Shown here one piece after another: positions 49,427 through 59,141 of a stretch of DNA of 64,000 nt; position 1 is the stretch's first letter; each line of letters begins with the position of its first letter. The DNA is taken from contig NZ_JANZXN010000003.1 of the NCBI RefSeq assembly GCF_025629245.1, forward strand, positions 1-64,000, written 5' to 3'. The notes beneath the pieces are model-generated. The model saw nothing but the letters and a program-made list of their open reading frames with translations. It was not told where the DNA came from and did no database searches. Origin of the DNA: Natronobiforma cellulositropha (GTDB lineage: Archaea > Halobacteriota > Halobacteria > Halobacteriales > Natrialbaceae). Position numbers and translations under genes: made by a program.

Positions 49427-49885
49427 ATGCACGTTCTCGACTCATCGGCGTTTATCCACGACTTTCACACCACCGAGCAGATGGCCACGATCCCACTCGT
49501 CAGAGAGGAACTCGAGGGGGAGAGCGTCTACCGCTACGACGCGATGGAAGGCTCCGGCATGCACATTCACATTCCGAACGACGACACCACCGAGACGGTT
49601 CGCCGCGCCGCACGCGAGTCGGGCGACCTCGAGGTGCTCTCGGAGACCGACATCCGGCTGGTCGCGACGGCGTTCGAACTCGACGGGACGCTCGTCACCG
49701 ACGACTACGCGATGCAGAACGTCGCCGAGAAACTCCACGTCTCCGTCGAAGTCATCGCTCGAGAGGGCATCAGCGAACAGCGCTCGTGGGTGTTCAAGTG
49801 CCGCGGCTGCGGGCGCGAGTTCGACGACCACAGAGACCGCTGTCCGATCTGTGGCTCGGAGCTGAGCCGGAAGAATCCCGCCTGA
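49427..49885 (+). CDS. nob1: NOB1-type endoribonuclease (PIN domain plus zinc ribbon)
   Basis: The 152-residue product has a PIN domain with the first catalytic Asp in VLDSSAFIHDF and another acidic site in TDDYAMQNVAEKL. The C-terminus is a zinc ribbon (CRGCG and CPICG). This arrangement is that of archaeal NOB1, which trims the 3' end of 16S rRNA. It follows the PRC-barrel gene by 3 bp. Confidence 0.9.
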   Translation: MHVLDSSAFIHDFHTTEQMATIPLVREELEGESVYRYDAMEGSGMHIHIPNDDTTETVRRAARESGDLEVLSETDIRLVATAFELDGTLVTDDYAMQNVAEKLHVSVEVIAREGISEQRSWVFKCRGCGREFDDHRDRCPICGSELSRKNPA

Positions 49886-49982
49886 GAGGGACTCGAGGGG
49901 AGCCACACGAGGGAACGACGACCGCGAGCACGGGCGGCGACTCGAGGGGGGCGTCGGCCGCACAGTCGACGGGAGGCAGCTC

Positions 49983-51119
49983 TCAGGCGTAGGCGAGATA
50001 CAGGTTCGCGAAGAGAATCGCGTCGTAGATGCCGTGGACGAGCGCCGGGACGACCAGGTTGTCGGTGCGCTCGTAGAGGACGCCGAGGACGAGCGAGAGA
50101 CCGAAGACGACCATCAGACTCGCGAGAATCGCGCCGGGGGCCGCGCCGCCGACGCTGTAGGCGAAGTAGTGGACGGCGGCGAAGACGACGCTCGCGACGA
50201 CGATCGCACCCCCTCGAGAGAAGCGTTCGTAGAGCGACTTCTGGACGACGTTTCTGTAGAGCAGTTCCTCGAACGGCCCGATGAGCAGGATGGCCGCCGG
50301 GATGAGGACGTACATGATCTCGGGACTCTCCTGGACGCGATCGGTGACGCCGTGGCTCGAGCTCTCGACGCCGGTGGTGGTCATCAGCACCGAGATGGCG
50401 AAGAGCGCACCGAAGATGGCGACGGTGCCGCCGACCGTCCAGCCGAGGTCGCGAAGCGTCGGCACCCGGAGGTCGATGAACGACCAGTCGCGCTCGGTCA
50501 ACTGGAGGAAGGCAACGGCGACGGTGAGCGCGCCGAGTGCCATCCCGATCTGTTCGATCGCGACCAGTTGAAGCGGGGTGAACCCGCCGTAGACGAGCAC
50601 GACCGGCAGGGCGAACAGCACTATCCACACCGATGCCGCCAGAAAGCCGAAGGCGGCGACGATCGTGAGCAACACCGTGAGCTGGCTTCGAGCGAAGACG
50701 CCAGCCGTCGAGAGCGAGTAGTGGTCGGCGAGCGCCATCGCGAGCGCGCCACCGGCGGCCAGGAAGGCGACGAAGACCAGCGGAACCGAGCGCTCGAGGA
50801 GCGGAATCCCGACCGCGGCGTTCACACCCTGGTTCAGCACGTAGCCCGAGAGCGCGAGCACCGAGAGGGTGGCACCGACCGCGACCGGCGCACCGTAGAC
50901 CCGGCCCAACCCGCCGTGGCGGCGAGCGAGGAAGACGACGAGGGAAACGGCAGCGAGCGCGAGGGCGGCCAGGACGAGCGGGTCCGTACTGCCGCGGCGG
51001 ACGGGGACCGCCATCGACGCCATCGCGACGCCCGAGAGGACGGTCCCGGCAGCGGGAACGAAGCCGTCCCCGACCTGCGGCTCCCCACCCTCGCTACCGG
51101 TGTGCGTCAGCTCACTCAT
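49983..51119 (-). CDS. CPBP-family intramembrane metalloprotease
   Basis: The 378-residue polytopic protein has about ten hydrophobic segments. The last third carries the CPBP/Abi (CAAX-protease-like) motifs: FEELLYR, then FAAVHYFAY and PALVHGIYDA. The two His and paired Glu would form the membrane-embedded metal site. Substrate is unknown. It lies convergent with NOB1 and upstream of pgi on the same strand. Confidence 0.88.
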   Translation of the reverse strand: MSELTHTGSEGGEPQVGDGFVPAAGTVLSGVAMASMAVPVRRGSTDPLVLAALALAAVSLVVFLARRHGGLGRVYGAPVAVGATLSVLALSGYVLNQGVNAAVGIPLLERSVPLVFVAFLAAGGALAMALADHYSLSTAGVFARSQLTVLLTIVAAFGFLAASVWIVLFALPVVLVYGGFTPLQLVAIEQIGMALGALTVAVAFLQLTERDWSFIDLRVPTLRDLGWTVGGTVAIFGALFAISVLMTTTGVESSSHGVTDRVQESPEIMYVLIPAAILLIGPFEELLYRNVVQKSLYERFSRGGAIVVASVVFAAVHYFAYSVGGAAPGAILASLMVVFGLSLVLGVLYERTDNLVVPALVHGIYDAILFANLYLAYA

Positions 51120-51176
51120 ACTCGAGGGTTCGCCTCGAGGGCCAAAGCGTCTCCGGGTTCGGCCGTGGCTCGCCCA

Positions 51177-52493
51177 TCAGCGCTCGACGCGGAGCGTCGT
51201 CTTCTCGGCGACGGCGTCGGTCTCGGCGAAGCGCCCGCCCGACTCGTCGCGCCCGCCGAGTAAGCCGCGTGTGGCCTGCTTCGCCCACTCGACGGCCGGC
51301 TGGTCGAAGGCGTCGACGCCCGCGAGTTCGCCCGCGAGGATACACGCCGCCTCCATCCCGTAGAGGACGCCACCGATCGAGGCGGCGTCGACGCGCTCGA
51401 GTTCGACGCGGACGTTCGGACGGCCAGCGGCGGCCAGACTCGCTTCAGTGGCCCGGAACTCCGCCTCGAGCAGTTCGCCGAGGGTCGCCCCGCCGAGGTA
51501 GGCGAGGTCCGCGACGTCGGTGTCGGGAATCGGCCGGTCGGGACGCTCGCGGGCGGTGAGGAAGGTGACCATCGTGTTCCGCGGGCCCGCCCGGTAGAGC
51601 TGGAGCTGTGAGTGCTGGTCGGTGACGCCCATCGCGCGCACCGGCGTCTGGCCGAGACCGTCCTTGCCGAGGCTCTCGGCCCACAGCTGGGCGATCCACT
51701 CGGCGTAGGTCTCGAGCGACTCGGCGTAGGGCATCGTCGCGTTCACGGTCGCCCCGCGGACGGCGAGGGCGTGGCTCGTCGCGCCGTAGGCGTAGGCGGG
51801 ACACTCGAAGAGCGAGCCGGTGAGCGTCTCGCGCTCGGCGTGTGCGCCGTCGAGCAGCGCCTCGAGGTCGACGCCACAGACCGCCGGTGCGAGCAAGCCG
51901 ACGGGCGAGAGCGCAGAGAAGCGTCCCGGCACCCCCGGCGGCACGGCGAGCGCGGGCAGGTCGTGGCGCGCGGCCAGGTCCGCGAGCGGGCCCGACTCGC
52001 CGGTGGTGACGACGGTCCGCTCGCGCCAGTCTGCGCCCGCGGCTTCGAACGCCTCGCGCACCACGAGGAAGTTCGCGAGCGTCTCGGCGGTCGTGCCAGA
52101 GCGCGAGACGACGTTGATCGCCGTCCGCTCGAGCGGGAGCGACTCGAGGTGGCGGCCGACCCACGCCGGGTCGACGTTGTCGAGGAAGACGGTCTCGGGC
52201 GCGTCGGGGTCGGCGAGTGCGTCGACGAGCGTCGCCGCGCCGAGGGCGCTGCCGCCGATGCCGACCGTCACGAGCGCGTCGACCTCGCCGAGGGCGGCGG
52301 CGGCCGCGTACACCTCGTCGAGGTCGGTCGTCTCCGGGAGGTCCAGCGCCGCGTAGCCGTGTTCGCCCTCGGCGCGCCCGGTCTCGATCCGCTCGTGAGC
52401 GTCCGCGACCCGTTCGTCGAGGCGCTCGAGTGCGTCCCTCGAGACGCCCGGTGAGGCGACGTCCGTCAGCGCGTTTCCGATGTCGACGTCCAT
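51177..52493 (-). CDS. pgi: Glucose-6-phosphate isomerase
   Basis: The 438-residue cytoplasmic protein belongs to the sugar isomerase superfamily: VTVGIGGSALGA, VVSRSGTTAETLANF and GRFSALSPVGLL are classic Pgi segments, and LYRAGPRNTMVTF contributes later active-site strand residues. It interconverts glucose-6-P and fructose-6-P. It may matter for using glucose released by the cellulases, but it is a core gene and not clearly linked with them. Confidence 0.95.
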   Translation of the reverse strand: MDVDIGNALTDVASPGVSRDALERLDERVADAHERIETGRAEGEHGYAALDLPETTDLDEVYAAAAALGEVDALVTVGIGGSALGAATLVDALADPDAPETVFLDNVDPAWVGRHLESLPLERTAINVVSRSGTTAETLANFLVVREAFEAAGADWRERTVVTTGESGPLADLAARHDLPALAVPPGVPGRFSALSPVGLLAPAVCGVDLEALLDGAHAERETLTGSLFECPAYAYGATSHALAVRGATVNATMPYAESLETYAEWIAQLWAESLGKDGLGQTPVRAMGVTDQHSQLQLYRAGPRNTMVTFLTARERPDRPIPDTDVADLAYLGGATLGELLEAEFRATEASLAAAGRPNVRVELERVDAASIGGVLYGMEAACILAGELAGVDAFDQPAVEWAKQATRGLLGGRDESGGRFAETDAVAEKTTLRVER

Positions 52494-52601
52494 GCGAGGG
52501 GGACCAACGGCCGGGGCTAAAGGCGTTCCGTCACGGTGAGCGAGCCGTCACCTCGCTGTGCATCGGATGGCTTATTCGCGCCCGCTCCCAACGGTCGGCC
52601 G

Positions 52602-53123
52602 ATGACTGCGGAGACCGAGCGGACCTACAAGGGCCTCCCGGGGGCGTTTCGCTACGCCTTCGTTCAGAGCGACTCCCTGGTGTTCAGACTCTACGTCCTC
52701 GTGAGCGCCCTGCTGGGGCTCCTGGTCGGGATCCTCTTTGCGTTTGCGCTCATCGTCCTCGTCGCCGACACGCTCGCCGCGCCGGAAGGATCGCTCTCGC
52801 TGTTGCGCTCGTTTTTCGTCCTCGTCGGCCTGCTCGTCGTCCTCCCCATCGTCGCACCGGTCCTGTTCGTCGCGAGACGCCACCGTCGGAAGGTCGGCGA
52901 CGACGCCGGCTACGACCGACAGCTCGCGCTGACGGGTCTGTTGTTCATCGCGAGTCTCTTCGTCGGACTCGTCATCTCGACGCCGCCGGACCAGCAGGCG
53001 TCGACCGACGGTGTACTCGGCCCACTGCTCGAGTTGCTGTACGCCCTCCCGGCGACGGCCGGGTTCGTCCCCCCGGTCGCGACGGCGGCCCTGATGTACC
53101 TCGTCCACCGTCGCTCGCGCTGA
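52602..53123 (+). CDS. Small four-helix membrane protein, function unknown
   Basis: The start at 52602 (MTAETERTYKG) is preferred over an ORF start 66 bp upstream with a polar extension. The 173-residue product has about four transmembrane segments (LVSALLGLLVGILFAFALI, FFVLVGLLVVLPIVAPVLF, LTGLLFIASLFVGLVI, and a C-terminal one). It resembles conserved haloarchaeal membrane proteins but I cannot name the family. Confidence 0.75.
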   Translation: MTAETERTYKGLPGAFRYAFVQSDSLVFRLYVLVSALLGLLVGILFAFALIVLVADTLAAPEGSLSLLRSFFVLVGLLVVLPIVAPVLFVARRHRRKVGDDAGYDRQLALTGLLFIASLFVGLVISTPPDQQASTDGVLGPLLELLYALPATAGFVPPVATAALMYLVHRRSR

Positions 53124-53193
53124 GGGGACGCGCTCGCGGACGGCGGACCACGGAGTCGAAAACACGAAAGCCACCGCCAGCGAAGGATCGGCT

Positions 53194-53673
53194 ATGAGCG
53201 AACACACCGGGACGTTCGTCGTCACCCACGCCGAGACCGAGTCGGCGGTCGTCCGCGACGTCGAGACCGCTCAGGTGCACACCCTCTCGTCGAACCCCGG
53301 TCTCGAGACCCGCGACGTCCTCGCGGCGACACTGGCACCCGAACCGCCGCTCGAGGTCGCCTGGCAGGTCGTCGACGTCGAGGAGCGCCGGCGCGTCGAA
53401 CTGATCGACAGCGACCTCGCGCCGACCCAGCGCTCGCGAGCACTGGCGAGTGAGATAGACGTAGGCGAGATCGACAGGGTCGAGCGCGCCGGCCGCGGCG
53501 AGGTTCACGTCCTCGCGGTGCCGAAGACGGCGGTCGAAACCGTCGCGAGTGACGTCCTCGAGGACCTCGAGACGGTCGCCCGCGCGGCACGGCTCGACGC
53601 CGTCCGCGTCGAGGTCAGACGGGCACTCGCAGACGACCACGGCGTGGTGAGCGTCCGCTACCTGCCCGACTAG
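53194..53673 (+). CDS. DUF5812-like haloarchaeal protein
   Basis: The 159-residue soluble protein opens TGTFVVTHAETESAVVRDV and contains QVHTLSSNPG, the conserved start I associate with DUF5812. Function is unknown. Its last codons overlap the 3' end of the convergent gene 53670-54035 by 4 bp. Confidence 0.65.
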   Translation: MSEHTGTFVVTHAETESAVVRDVETAQVHTLSSNPGLETRDVLAATLAPEPPLEVAWQVVDVEERRRVELIDSDLAPTQRSRALASEIDVGEIDRVERAGRGEVHVLAVPKTAVETVASDVLEDLETVARAARLDAVRVEVRRALADDHGVVSVRYLPD

Positions 53674-54035
53674 GCGCGCGAGGGACCGCCTTCGCTCTGG
53701 ACGCGCCAGCTGCCCTCGACGCCGTCGGGTCCGCGCGCGACGTACTCGAGGTCGGTCTCCTCGTCGAGACGCGGGCCACCCTCGACGCGCTCGACCCGGA
53801 GGGTGACGTCGAGACTCGAGCCACAGCAGCCCACGTCGACGAACTCCTCCCAGCGGTCGCCCTCGTGGGCTTCGTCGTACACCTTGGTGAGAAACGCCCG
53901 GTAGGAAGACTTCTCGAGCTGGAACTGCCCCCACGAGGAGAGGTCCTCGGGATAGGAGACCACGACACGGGTCGCCCGGTCGTCGCCACTCGAGCGCTCC
54001 GACCCAGTGGTTTCGGTCCCATCAGTATCGACCAT
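53670..54035 (-). CDS. Conserved small haloarchaeal protein, function unknown
   Basis: The start at 54035 (MVDTDGTET) is preferred over one 24 bp upstream. The 121-residue acidic protein contains VSYPEDLSSWGQFQLEKSS and a CCGSS motif. The Cys pair may bind metal. I do not recognise the family. Confidence 0.65.
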   Translation of the reverse strand: MVDTDGTETTGSERSSGDDRATRVVVSYPEDLSSWGQFQLEKSSYRAFLTKVYDEAHEGDRWEEFVDVGCCGSSLDVTLRVERVEGGPRLDEETDLEYVARGPDGVEGSWRVQSEGGPSRA

Positions 54036-54136
54036 AGGGGGGCTAGCGTCTCGAGTCACAAAGCCGTAGCGGGCAACGCGTCAGCGCGTCAGGGATTGAG
54101 AAGGCTTACTTAGCTCGCATACAAGGTGGCGCACAT

Positions 54137-55018
54137 ATGAGGGCTTTCGACGTACCGGAGATCGATTACACCCGGTACTCAAACCGCCAGCTCGCGGCGG
54201 TGCCGCTCGCGATGCTCGCGCTGGCGCTCGCGATTCTCGGCGGCTGGTACCTGTTCACCGGCATGCCGGTCGCCGCCGGCATCGAGTTCGTCGGCGGCAG
54301 TGAACTGCGGATCGACACCGCCAGCGACGAGGCGGAGATTCCGGGCGCGTTCGAGGAGCAGCCGGAGTCGATCCAGGCAGTGCAGGCCGAACAGAACAGC
54401 TACATCGTCCAGTTCACCTCGACCGACGAGACGGCACTGACCGACCAGGCTGAAGCGAACCTCGAGCCGCTCGAGGGGAGCGACGGCGTCGTCCAGTCGG
54501 TCTCCTCGACGTCGGCGAGTTTCGGTGCGCAGGCACAGCAGACGGCGATACTCGCGCTCGTCGCGGCGTTCGTCGGCATGAGCATCCTGGCGTTCATCCT
54601 CTTTCGGACGTTCGTCCCCTCGGTCGCCATCGTCGTCTCCGCGTTCTCCGATCTGATGATCCCGCTGGCGTTCATGAACCTCGCGGGGATTCCGCTCACG
54701 CTCGGGACCGTCGCCGCGCTGTTGATGATCATCGGCTACTCGGTCGACTCCGACATCCTGCTCAACAACTCGATTCTGAGACGGAGCGGCGGCTTCTACG
54801 AGAGCGCGAACCGCGCGATACGGACCGGGGTGACGATGACGGTGACGTCGATGGCCGCGATGCTCGTGATGGCGATCACGGCGACGCTCTTCGGCGTCGA
54901 GTTGCTCGCCTCGATCGGGCTGATCCTCTTCGTCGGCCTGGCGGCGGACCTGATGAACACCTACCTGCTGAACTTCAGCCTGCTTCGCTGGTACAAGTTC
55001 GAGGGGGTGAACCGCTGA
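54137..55018 (+). CDS. secF: Protein-export membrane protein SecF
   Basis: The 293-residue product has an N-terminal transmembrane segment, a periplasmic-type P1 domain (EFVGGSELRID) and the five further helices of SecF, including GYSVDSDILLNN. Its stop overlaps the secD start by one base (tgatg), so the two are translationally coupled. The TATA-like tacttag lies about 25 bp upstream. It helps the Sec translocon, a separate route from the Tat route used by most of the cellulases. Confidence 0.95.
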   Translation: MRAFDVPEIDYTRYSNRQLAAVPLAMLALALAILGGWYLFTGMPVAAGIEFVGGSELRIDTASDEAEIPGAFEEQPESIQAVQAEQNSYIVQFTSTDETALTDQAEANLEPLEGSDGVVQSVSSTSASFGAQAQQTAILALVAAFVGMSILAFILFRTFVPSVAIVVSAFSDLMIPLAFMNLAGIPLTLGTVAALLMIIGYSVDSDILLNNSILRRSGGFYESANRAIRTGVTMTVTSMAAMLVMAITATLFGVELLASIGLILFVGLAADLMNTYLLNFSLLRWYKFEGVNR

Positions 55019-56640
55019 TGGGTGCGCGCACGTTCGTCCGCGCCAACTGGCGGGTGCTGTTGCTCACCGTCTTCGTGACCGCCGCCCTCGTCGCGCTGTT
55101 CATCCCCGGCGGCGTCCTCCCCGACGACAGCCTCGGCGCCGACGAGGAAGCGATCGACAGCCCGCTCGTCGACGACGACGTCGAGACCGTCGAACGGAGC
55201 CAGGGCTGGACCAACATCGTCTACGGTCTCAGCCTCGACGGCGGCACCCGGATCAGCGCGCCCGTCGTCGGCATGACCGTCGACGAGGTCGAAATCGACA
55301 TCGAAGCCGACCAGGCCGACGCCTTCAGCGCCGAGCTCGCCGACGAGCTCGGCATCGACGCGACGAACGCCTCCGTCCGCTACGACCAAGGCAGCGGTCT
55401 CTCCGACGTCGAGGTGTTCACCCGCCAGGTCACCGCCGCAGAGTTCGCCACAGCCTTACAGGAACTCGGCGTCGACGTCGACGAGAGCGAGGTCCGCAAC
55501 GGCGTCACACAGGCGACTCGAGACGAGATAATCGACACCATCGACACGATGATCAACGCCGCGGGTCTCTCCGGCGGACGCGTCTCCCAGCAGGAGGTCG
55601 GCGGCGAGTTCTACATCGTGACCGAAGTCCCCGACAGGACGCCGGAACAGCTTCGAGCGATACTCTCCGAACGGGGCATCGTCGAGGTCTGGGCACACCA
55701 CCCCGACGGCGAAGGCGGTCAAGCGAACGAGACGGTCCTCACCCGCGAGGACTTCGCCCAGGTCGACCCGGCCGACTACAACGACGAGAACGGCCACCAC
55801 GTCCCGGTCGCGATTCGCACCGGCGAGCCCGCAGAGCGCTATCAGGAGCGGATGAACGAACTCGGCTTCACCCGCGAGGGCGTCGGCCAGTGTCGCTACG
55901 GCGAACCGGAGTTCGAGGGCCAGAACTACTGTCTGCTCACCGTCCTCGACGGGCAGGTCGTCGACGCACACTCGATGGGCGACCTCGCAGAAGGGATGCG
56001 AACCGGACAGTGGGCGAACAACCCGACGTTCATCATGGGCGCACCGAGCCAGCAGGACGCCCAGGCGCTCTCGATCAACCTCAACGCGGGCGCGCTGGCC
56101 GCCCCGCTCGACTTCGAGAACGACCAGGTGCTCCAGATCCAGCCCGCACTCGCCGAGCAGTTCAAGAACTACTCGCTGCTCATCGGCATCGTCTCCATCC
56201 TCGCCGTCAGCGGCATGGTCTACCTGCGCTACCGCGACCACCGGGTCGCCCTCCCGATGATCGTCACCGCGCTCTCGGAGGTCGTCATCCTCCTCGGCTT
56301 CGCCGCCCTGATCCGCTACCCCATCGGTCTCCCCGAAGTCGCCGCGTTCGTCGCCGTCGTCGGGACCGGGGTGGACGACCTCATCATCATCGCCGACGAG
56401 GTGATGTCGGAAGGCGACGTCAACTCGAGACGCGTCTTCGAATCCCGGTTCCGGAAGGCGTTCTGGGTCATCGGCGCGGCCGCCGGGACGACCATCGTCG
56501 CCATGTCGCCGCTGGCACTCCTCAACCTCGGCGACCTCCGTGGGTTCGCCATCATCACCATCCTCGGCGTGCTGATCGGCGTCCTCGTCACCCGGCCGGC
56601 CTACGGTGACATCCTGCGACGGCTGCTGACCGACCGCTGA
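55018..56640 (+). CDS. secD: Protein-export membrane protein SecD
   Basis: The 540-residue product has an N-terminal helix, GLSLDGGTRI (the D1 motif), a large external domain rich in Asp/Glu, and a C-terminal five-helix bundle with VVGTGVDDLIIIADE. The length is typical of archaeal SecD. It is co-transcribed with secF. Confidence 0.95.
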   Translation: MGARTFVRANWRVLLLTVFVTAALVALFIPGGVLPDDSLGADEEAIDSPLVDDDVETVERSQGWTNIVYGLSLDGGTRISAPVVGMTVDEVEIDIEADQADAFSAELADELGIDATNASVRYDQGSGLSDVEVFTRQVTAAEFATALQELGVDVDESEVRNGVTQATRDEIIDTIDTMINAAGLSGGRVSQQEVGGEFYIVTEVPDRTPEQLRAILSERGIVEVWAHHPDGEGGQANETVLTREDFAQVDPADYNDENGHHVPVAIRTGEPAERYQERMNELGFTREGVGQCRYGEPEFEGQNYCLLTVLDGQVVDAHSMGDLAEGMRTGQWANNPTFIMGAPSQQDAQALSINLNAGALAAPLDFENDQVLQIQPALAEQFKNYSLLIGIVSILAVSGMVYLRYRDHRVALPMIVTALSEVVILLGFAALIRYPIGLPEVAAFVAVVGTGVDDLIIIADEVMSEGDVNSRRVFESRFRKAFWVIGAAAGTTIVAMSPLALLNLGDLRGFAIITILGVLIGVLVTRPAYGDILRRLLTDR

Positions 56641-56671
56641 ACCGAGGGCGGTTTCTACACCGTCCCAGCGC

Positions 56672-57328
56672 TCAGAACTCGCCCAACCCCGTCTGTTCGA
56701 CGCGCGCCAGCGCGTCCGCACAGGTCGACCACGACGCCCGCGCGAACGGCGGGAGCTCCCGGTGGTCGGCGACGTACGACTCGAGAAACGCCCGCGTCGT
56801 CGGATCGCTCGGATAGCCGCTGCCGACCTCGCCGTAGCGCTCGGCGATGGCCGCGACGTGCGCGTCGCGTTCGACCTTCGCGACGATGCTCGCCGCCCCC
56901 ACCAGCGGACTCTCGTCGTCGGCACCGTGACGCGCCGTCACCGACACTGGCGGCTCACAGGCCGCCTCGACACGCCGGGCGAAGCGCCCGGCGTCGGTGT
57001 CACAGGCGTCACAGAGTCCGGAGACGCCCGCTTCGGCGACCGACTCGAGTGCGTCCCCGATCGCGCTCGCGTGTGCCTCGACGGTCAGCGTGTTCATGTC
57101 CGTTTCGGGATCGTCGATGGTCGCGGGCGTCACCTCCGCGAGACCGACCGAGACACCCGCTGTCTCGCGGAGGCGGGCCGCGAGGTCCTCCCGGCGCGCC
57201 GGAGAGAGCCGCTTCGAATCGCCGACGCCGTCGGGCAGCCGCGAGCGGTCCTCGACGAAGACCGCCGCGGCGAACATCGATCCGAACACCGGTCCCCGGC
57301 CAGCCTCGTCGACCCCGAAGCGTTTCAT
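56672..57328 (-). CDS. rnhB: Ribonuclease HII
   Basis: The 218-residue product begins MKRFGVDEAGRGPVFG with the catalytic Asp-Glu pair, and has ADDESPLVGAASIVAKVERD with the next acidic residue and SGYPSDPTTRAFL near the end. It removes RNA from RNA/DNA hybrids. It lies just downstream (on its strand) of the IS-interrupted small ORF. Confidence 0.95.
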   Translation of the reverse strand: MKRFGVDEAGRGPVFGSMFAAAVFVEDRSRLPDGVGDSKRLSPARREDLAARLRETAGVSVGLAEVTPATIDDPETDMNTLTVEAHASAIGDALESVAEAGVSGLCDACDTDAGRFARRVEAACEPPVSVTARHGADDESPLVGAASIVAKVERDAHVAAIAERYGEVGSGYPSDPTTRAFLESYVADHRELPPFARASWSTCADALARVEQTGLGEF

Positions 57329-57447
57329 GACCGGAGTGCTCGCGGCGATACCAAAGCCGTTCCGACGCTCACCGCTCGTCGTGGCGGGACTCGAGTGCCT
57401 CCGCCTGGCGCTGAACCTGCGCTAGCGACTGTTCCTGTTCGTCGCGC

Positions 57448-57600
57448 TTGACATCCTCCACACGGCTAAAGCCGTGGGATTCCTCGCGTTGGGGGTCTCG
57501 GCTCATGCCGAACCACCACGCAAGCGACATTCCCCTACGCGTATAGGGTACTCTGGTCTGTGCGCTGTTCGTTGGGACTCTCGTGAGAGTGTGGTATCTC
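57448..57600 (-). ncRNA. Candidate omega-RNA (reRNA) at the tnpB 3' end
   Basis: TnpB nucleases use a guide RNA covering the 3' end of tnpB and the element's right end. The 87 bp after the tnpB stop plus the terminal hairpin at 57461-57476 fit this place. The guide would be read from the flanking sequence past 57448, i.e. the interrupted small ORF. Inferred by position only. Confidence 0.35.
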
Positions 57601-58800
57601 CGACCAGTTGTGGTCGTCCCACTTGAACCGCACGGGCCATGCCATTGGCCTGTCTACCGATTTGTGCCGTCTCAGGAACGTCTCGGATGCTACGAGATCC
57701 GCGTGGCCGTCGAAGCCGCATGCACAGGTGAGCGAGTCTTGGTGTCGTGTGGTTCGGTCCGTCGAACCGCACTGGGGGCACTCTTGACTCGTCCACGCTT
57801 CCGAGCGCACTTCGACCGTGATGCCGAACTCTTCGGCGGTACACGCGAGACGGTCGATGAACGCGCGGAACGCCCAGAAGTTGTGCGTTTTTGCGTTCGC
57901 TCGCACCGACCATGAGGTTTCGAGAACGTCGGTTAAGTCGCCCACGTAGACGGTTGCCACACCTTCTTCGTACAGGCGTCCCACGAGATCCCGAGCAAGC
58001 GCGTCCATAGCGTGGTCGCGTCGGCGCGTCCGTCGTCGGTACAGTGAGCGTATCTGTTTGCTGCTGTATCGGCCGTCCCGAAGCTTCGCCTGAAGCCGGG
58101 CGATTTCTCGCGTGGTTTCGCGGAAGCGTTCGAACAGGCCGCGGCCTTCGTACAGGTACTTCTCGCCGGTCGTGGTCGTACAGGCGACGATGTTGTTCGC
58201 ACCAATGTCGAGGGCGGCGGTTTCGTCCGCCAGTGGTGAATCCTGTCGAGAATTGTCTACCGTGACAGGCTGAAAGGCCCTGAATTGGTCCGAAGCTTCG
58301 TCGTAGTACAGTTCTAACCGACCCTGTTTGCCGTCCCACTTCGGAACGCCCGCCACTTCGAGACGGAGGCGTTCTTGGTGCCCAAGACCGTACTTCTCTT
58401 TGAGTTCCTTGCCGACCGGGATTTCGAGGCGGGAGCGGTATCCGAGTTCCAGCGTGTACTGGTCGTTGCGGATGTACGTGCGGAGTGTCCGACCGTCCTC
58501 CTCGTTGCCCCAGTAGCCGGGCGGGGAACAGCGTTCGCCTTTCTCTTCGAGCGAGAAGAACGACTTCCACGCGCTCTTGCTCTTGCGGATGAGCTGCTGG
58601 GCGGTTGCACTTCCGAGAACGCCGACGTACTGTGTGCGGTAGTCGGTGGTGTCCCAGACGCTTTCGCCGTCGAAGTACTGTTGGCGCCGTTCGTAGGTGA
58701 GTTCGTTCCAGAGGCTGGCAGAAGCGTCCAACAGTTCGTGCAGTAGCTCCCGGTCCTGTTCGGATCGGGACCGAACGACGAACGTGTTGGTCCGCCTCAT
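57535..58800 (-). CDS. tnpB: TnpB RNA-guided nuclease (OrfB, IS1341 type)
   Basis: The protein is 421 residues from the second of two adjacent ATGs. RuvC motifs are visible: [11 protein letters not shown] (first Asp), [11 protein letters not shown] region, and GHADLVAS (last Asp). A zinc finger (CPQCG then CACG) sits between the last two. An Arg-rich helix ([10 protein letters not shown]) precedes. It appears full length and undamaged, so nuclease activity is plausible. The element's composition is less GC-rich than its neighbours. Confidence 0.92.
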   Translation of the reverse strand: MRRTNTFVVRSRSEQDRELLHELLDASASLWNELTYERRQQYFDGESVWDTTDYRTQYVGVLGSATAQQLIRKSKSAWKSFFSLEEKGERCSPPGYWGNEEDGRTLRTYIRNDQYTLELGYRSRLEIPVGKELKEKYGLGHQERLRLEVAGVPKWDGKQGRLELYYDEASDQFRAFQPVTVDNSRQDSPLADETAALDIGANNIVACTTTTGEKYLYEGRGLFERFRETTREIARLQAKLRDGRYSSKQIRSLYRRRTRRRDHAMDALARDLVGRLYEEGVATVYVGDLTDVLETSWSVRANAKTHNFWAFRAFIDRLACTAEEFGITVEVRSEAWTSQECPQCGSTDRTTRHQDSLTCACGFDGHADLVASETFLRRHKSVDRPMAWPVRFKWDDHNWSEIPHSHESPNEQRTDQSTLYA

Positions 58801-58853
58801 CAATACCTCCTACAACACGAACATACATAAGTGCATGTGTTCTGTAGGTAGGC

Positions 58854-58991
58854 ATGGGACGAACGCTACACATCAAAGTTGACGATGAACAGTATGAGTG
58901 GTTATCGGACGTGAAAGACAAACGCGGCCTTACCTGGCGCGGGATGTTGATCCACGCTGCCGAAGATTTGGAGACCCCGGACCGGCAATAG
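58854..58991 (+). CDS. 45-residue accessory protein of the tnpB element
   Basis: The ORF beginning MGRTLHIKVDDEQYEWL runs to a stop at 58991, divergent from tnpB by about 50 bp. The short beta-strand followed by two helices resembles ribbon-helix-helix DNA-binding proteins. It may regulate tnpB. I have seen similar short ORFs beside haloarchaeal tnpB genes, but the function is not established. Confidence 0.55.
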   Translation: MGRTLHIKVDDEQYEWLSDVKDKRGLTWRGMLIHAAEDLETPDRQ

Positions 58992-59141
58992 ACGGCGGTT
59001 CTTCGGCCTATCGCTCAGACCCACGACTGAAGTCGTGGGCTTGCGCTTACTTCGTGTCAGTTCCATGGGGTGTGCTGCGATACGAGACGGTAACTAATGG
59101 TCGTTTCGCTGACTCGAGTGCTCGTGTCATCATCCGCGGAG

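Larger units (their letters stand above)
57448..59042. mobile_element. IS1341-type (IS200/IS605 family) element with tnpB only
   Basis: Subterminal hairpins mark both ends: cacggct-aa-agccgtg at 57461-57476 and ccacgact-ga-agtcgtgg at 59021-59038. Between them lie tnpB on the minus strand and a 45-codon ORF on the plus strand; there is no tnpA (Y1 transposase), so the element would need help in trans. Flanks gcgc/gcgc suggest the insertion boundary. Confidence 0.85.
57369..59066 (-). pseudogene. Small ORF interrupted by the IS element
   Basis: Removing the element (57448-59042, with one of the two flanking gcgc copies) joins 59066-59047 to 57447-57369 into an uninterrupted 32-codon ORF beginning MELTRSKRDEQEQ and ending ESRHDER. 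The glutamine-rich, helical, charged product is unidentified. Both halves read in frame only after excision, which supports insertion at this exact site. Confidence 0.5.
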
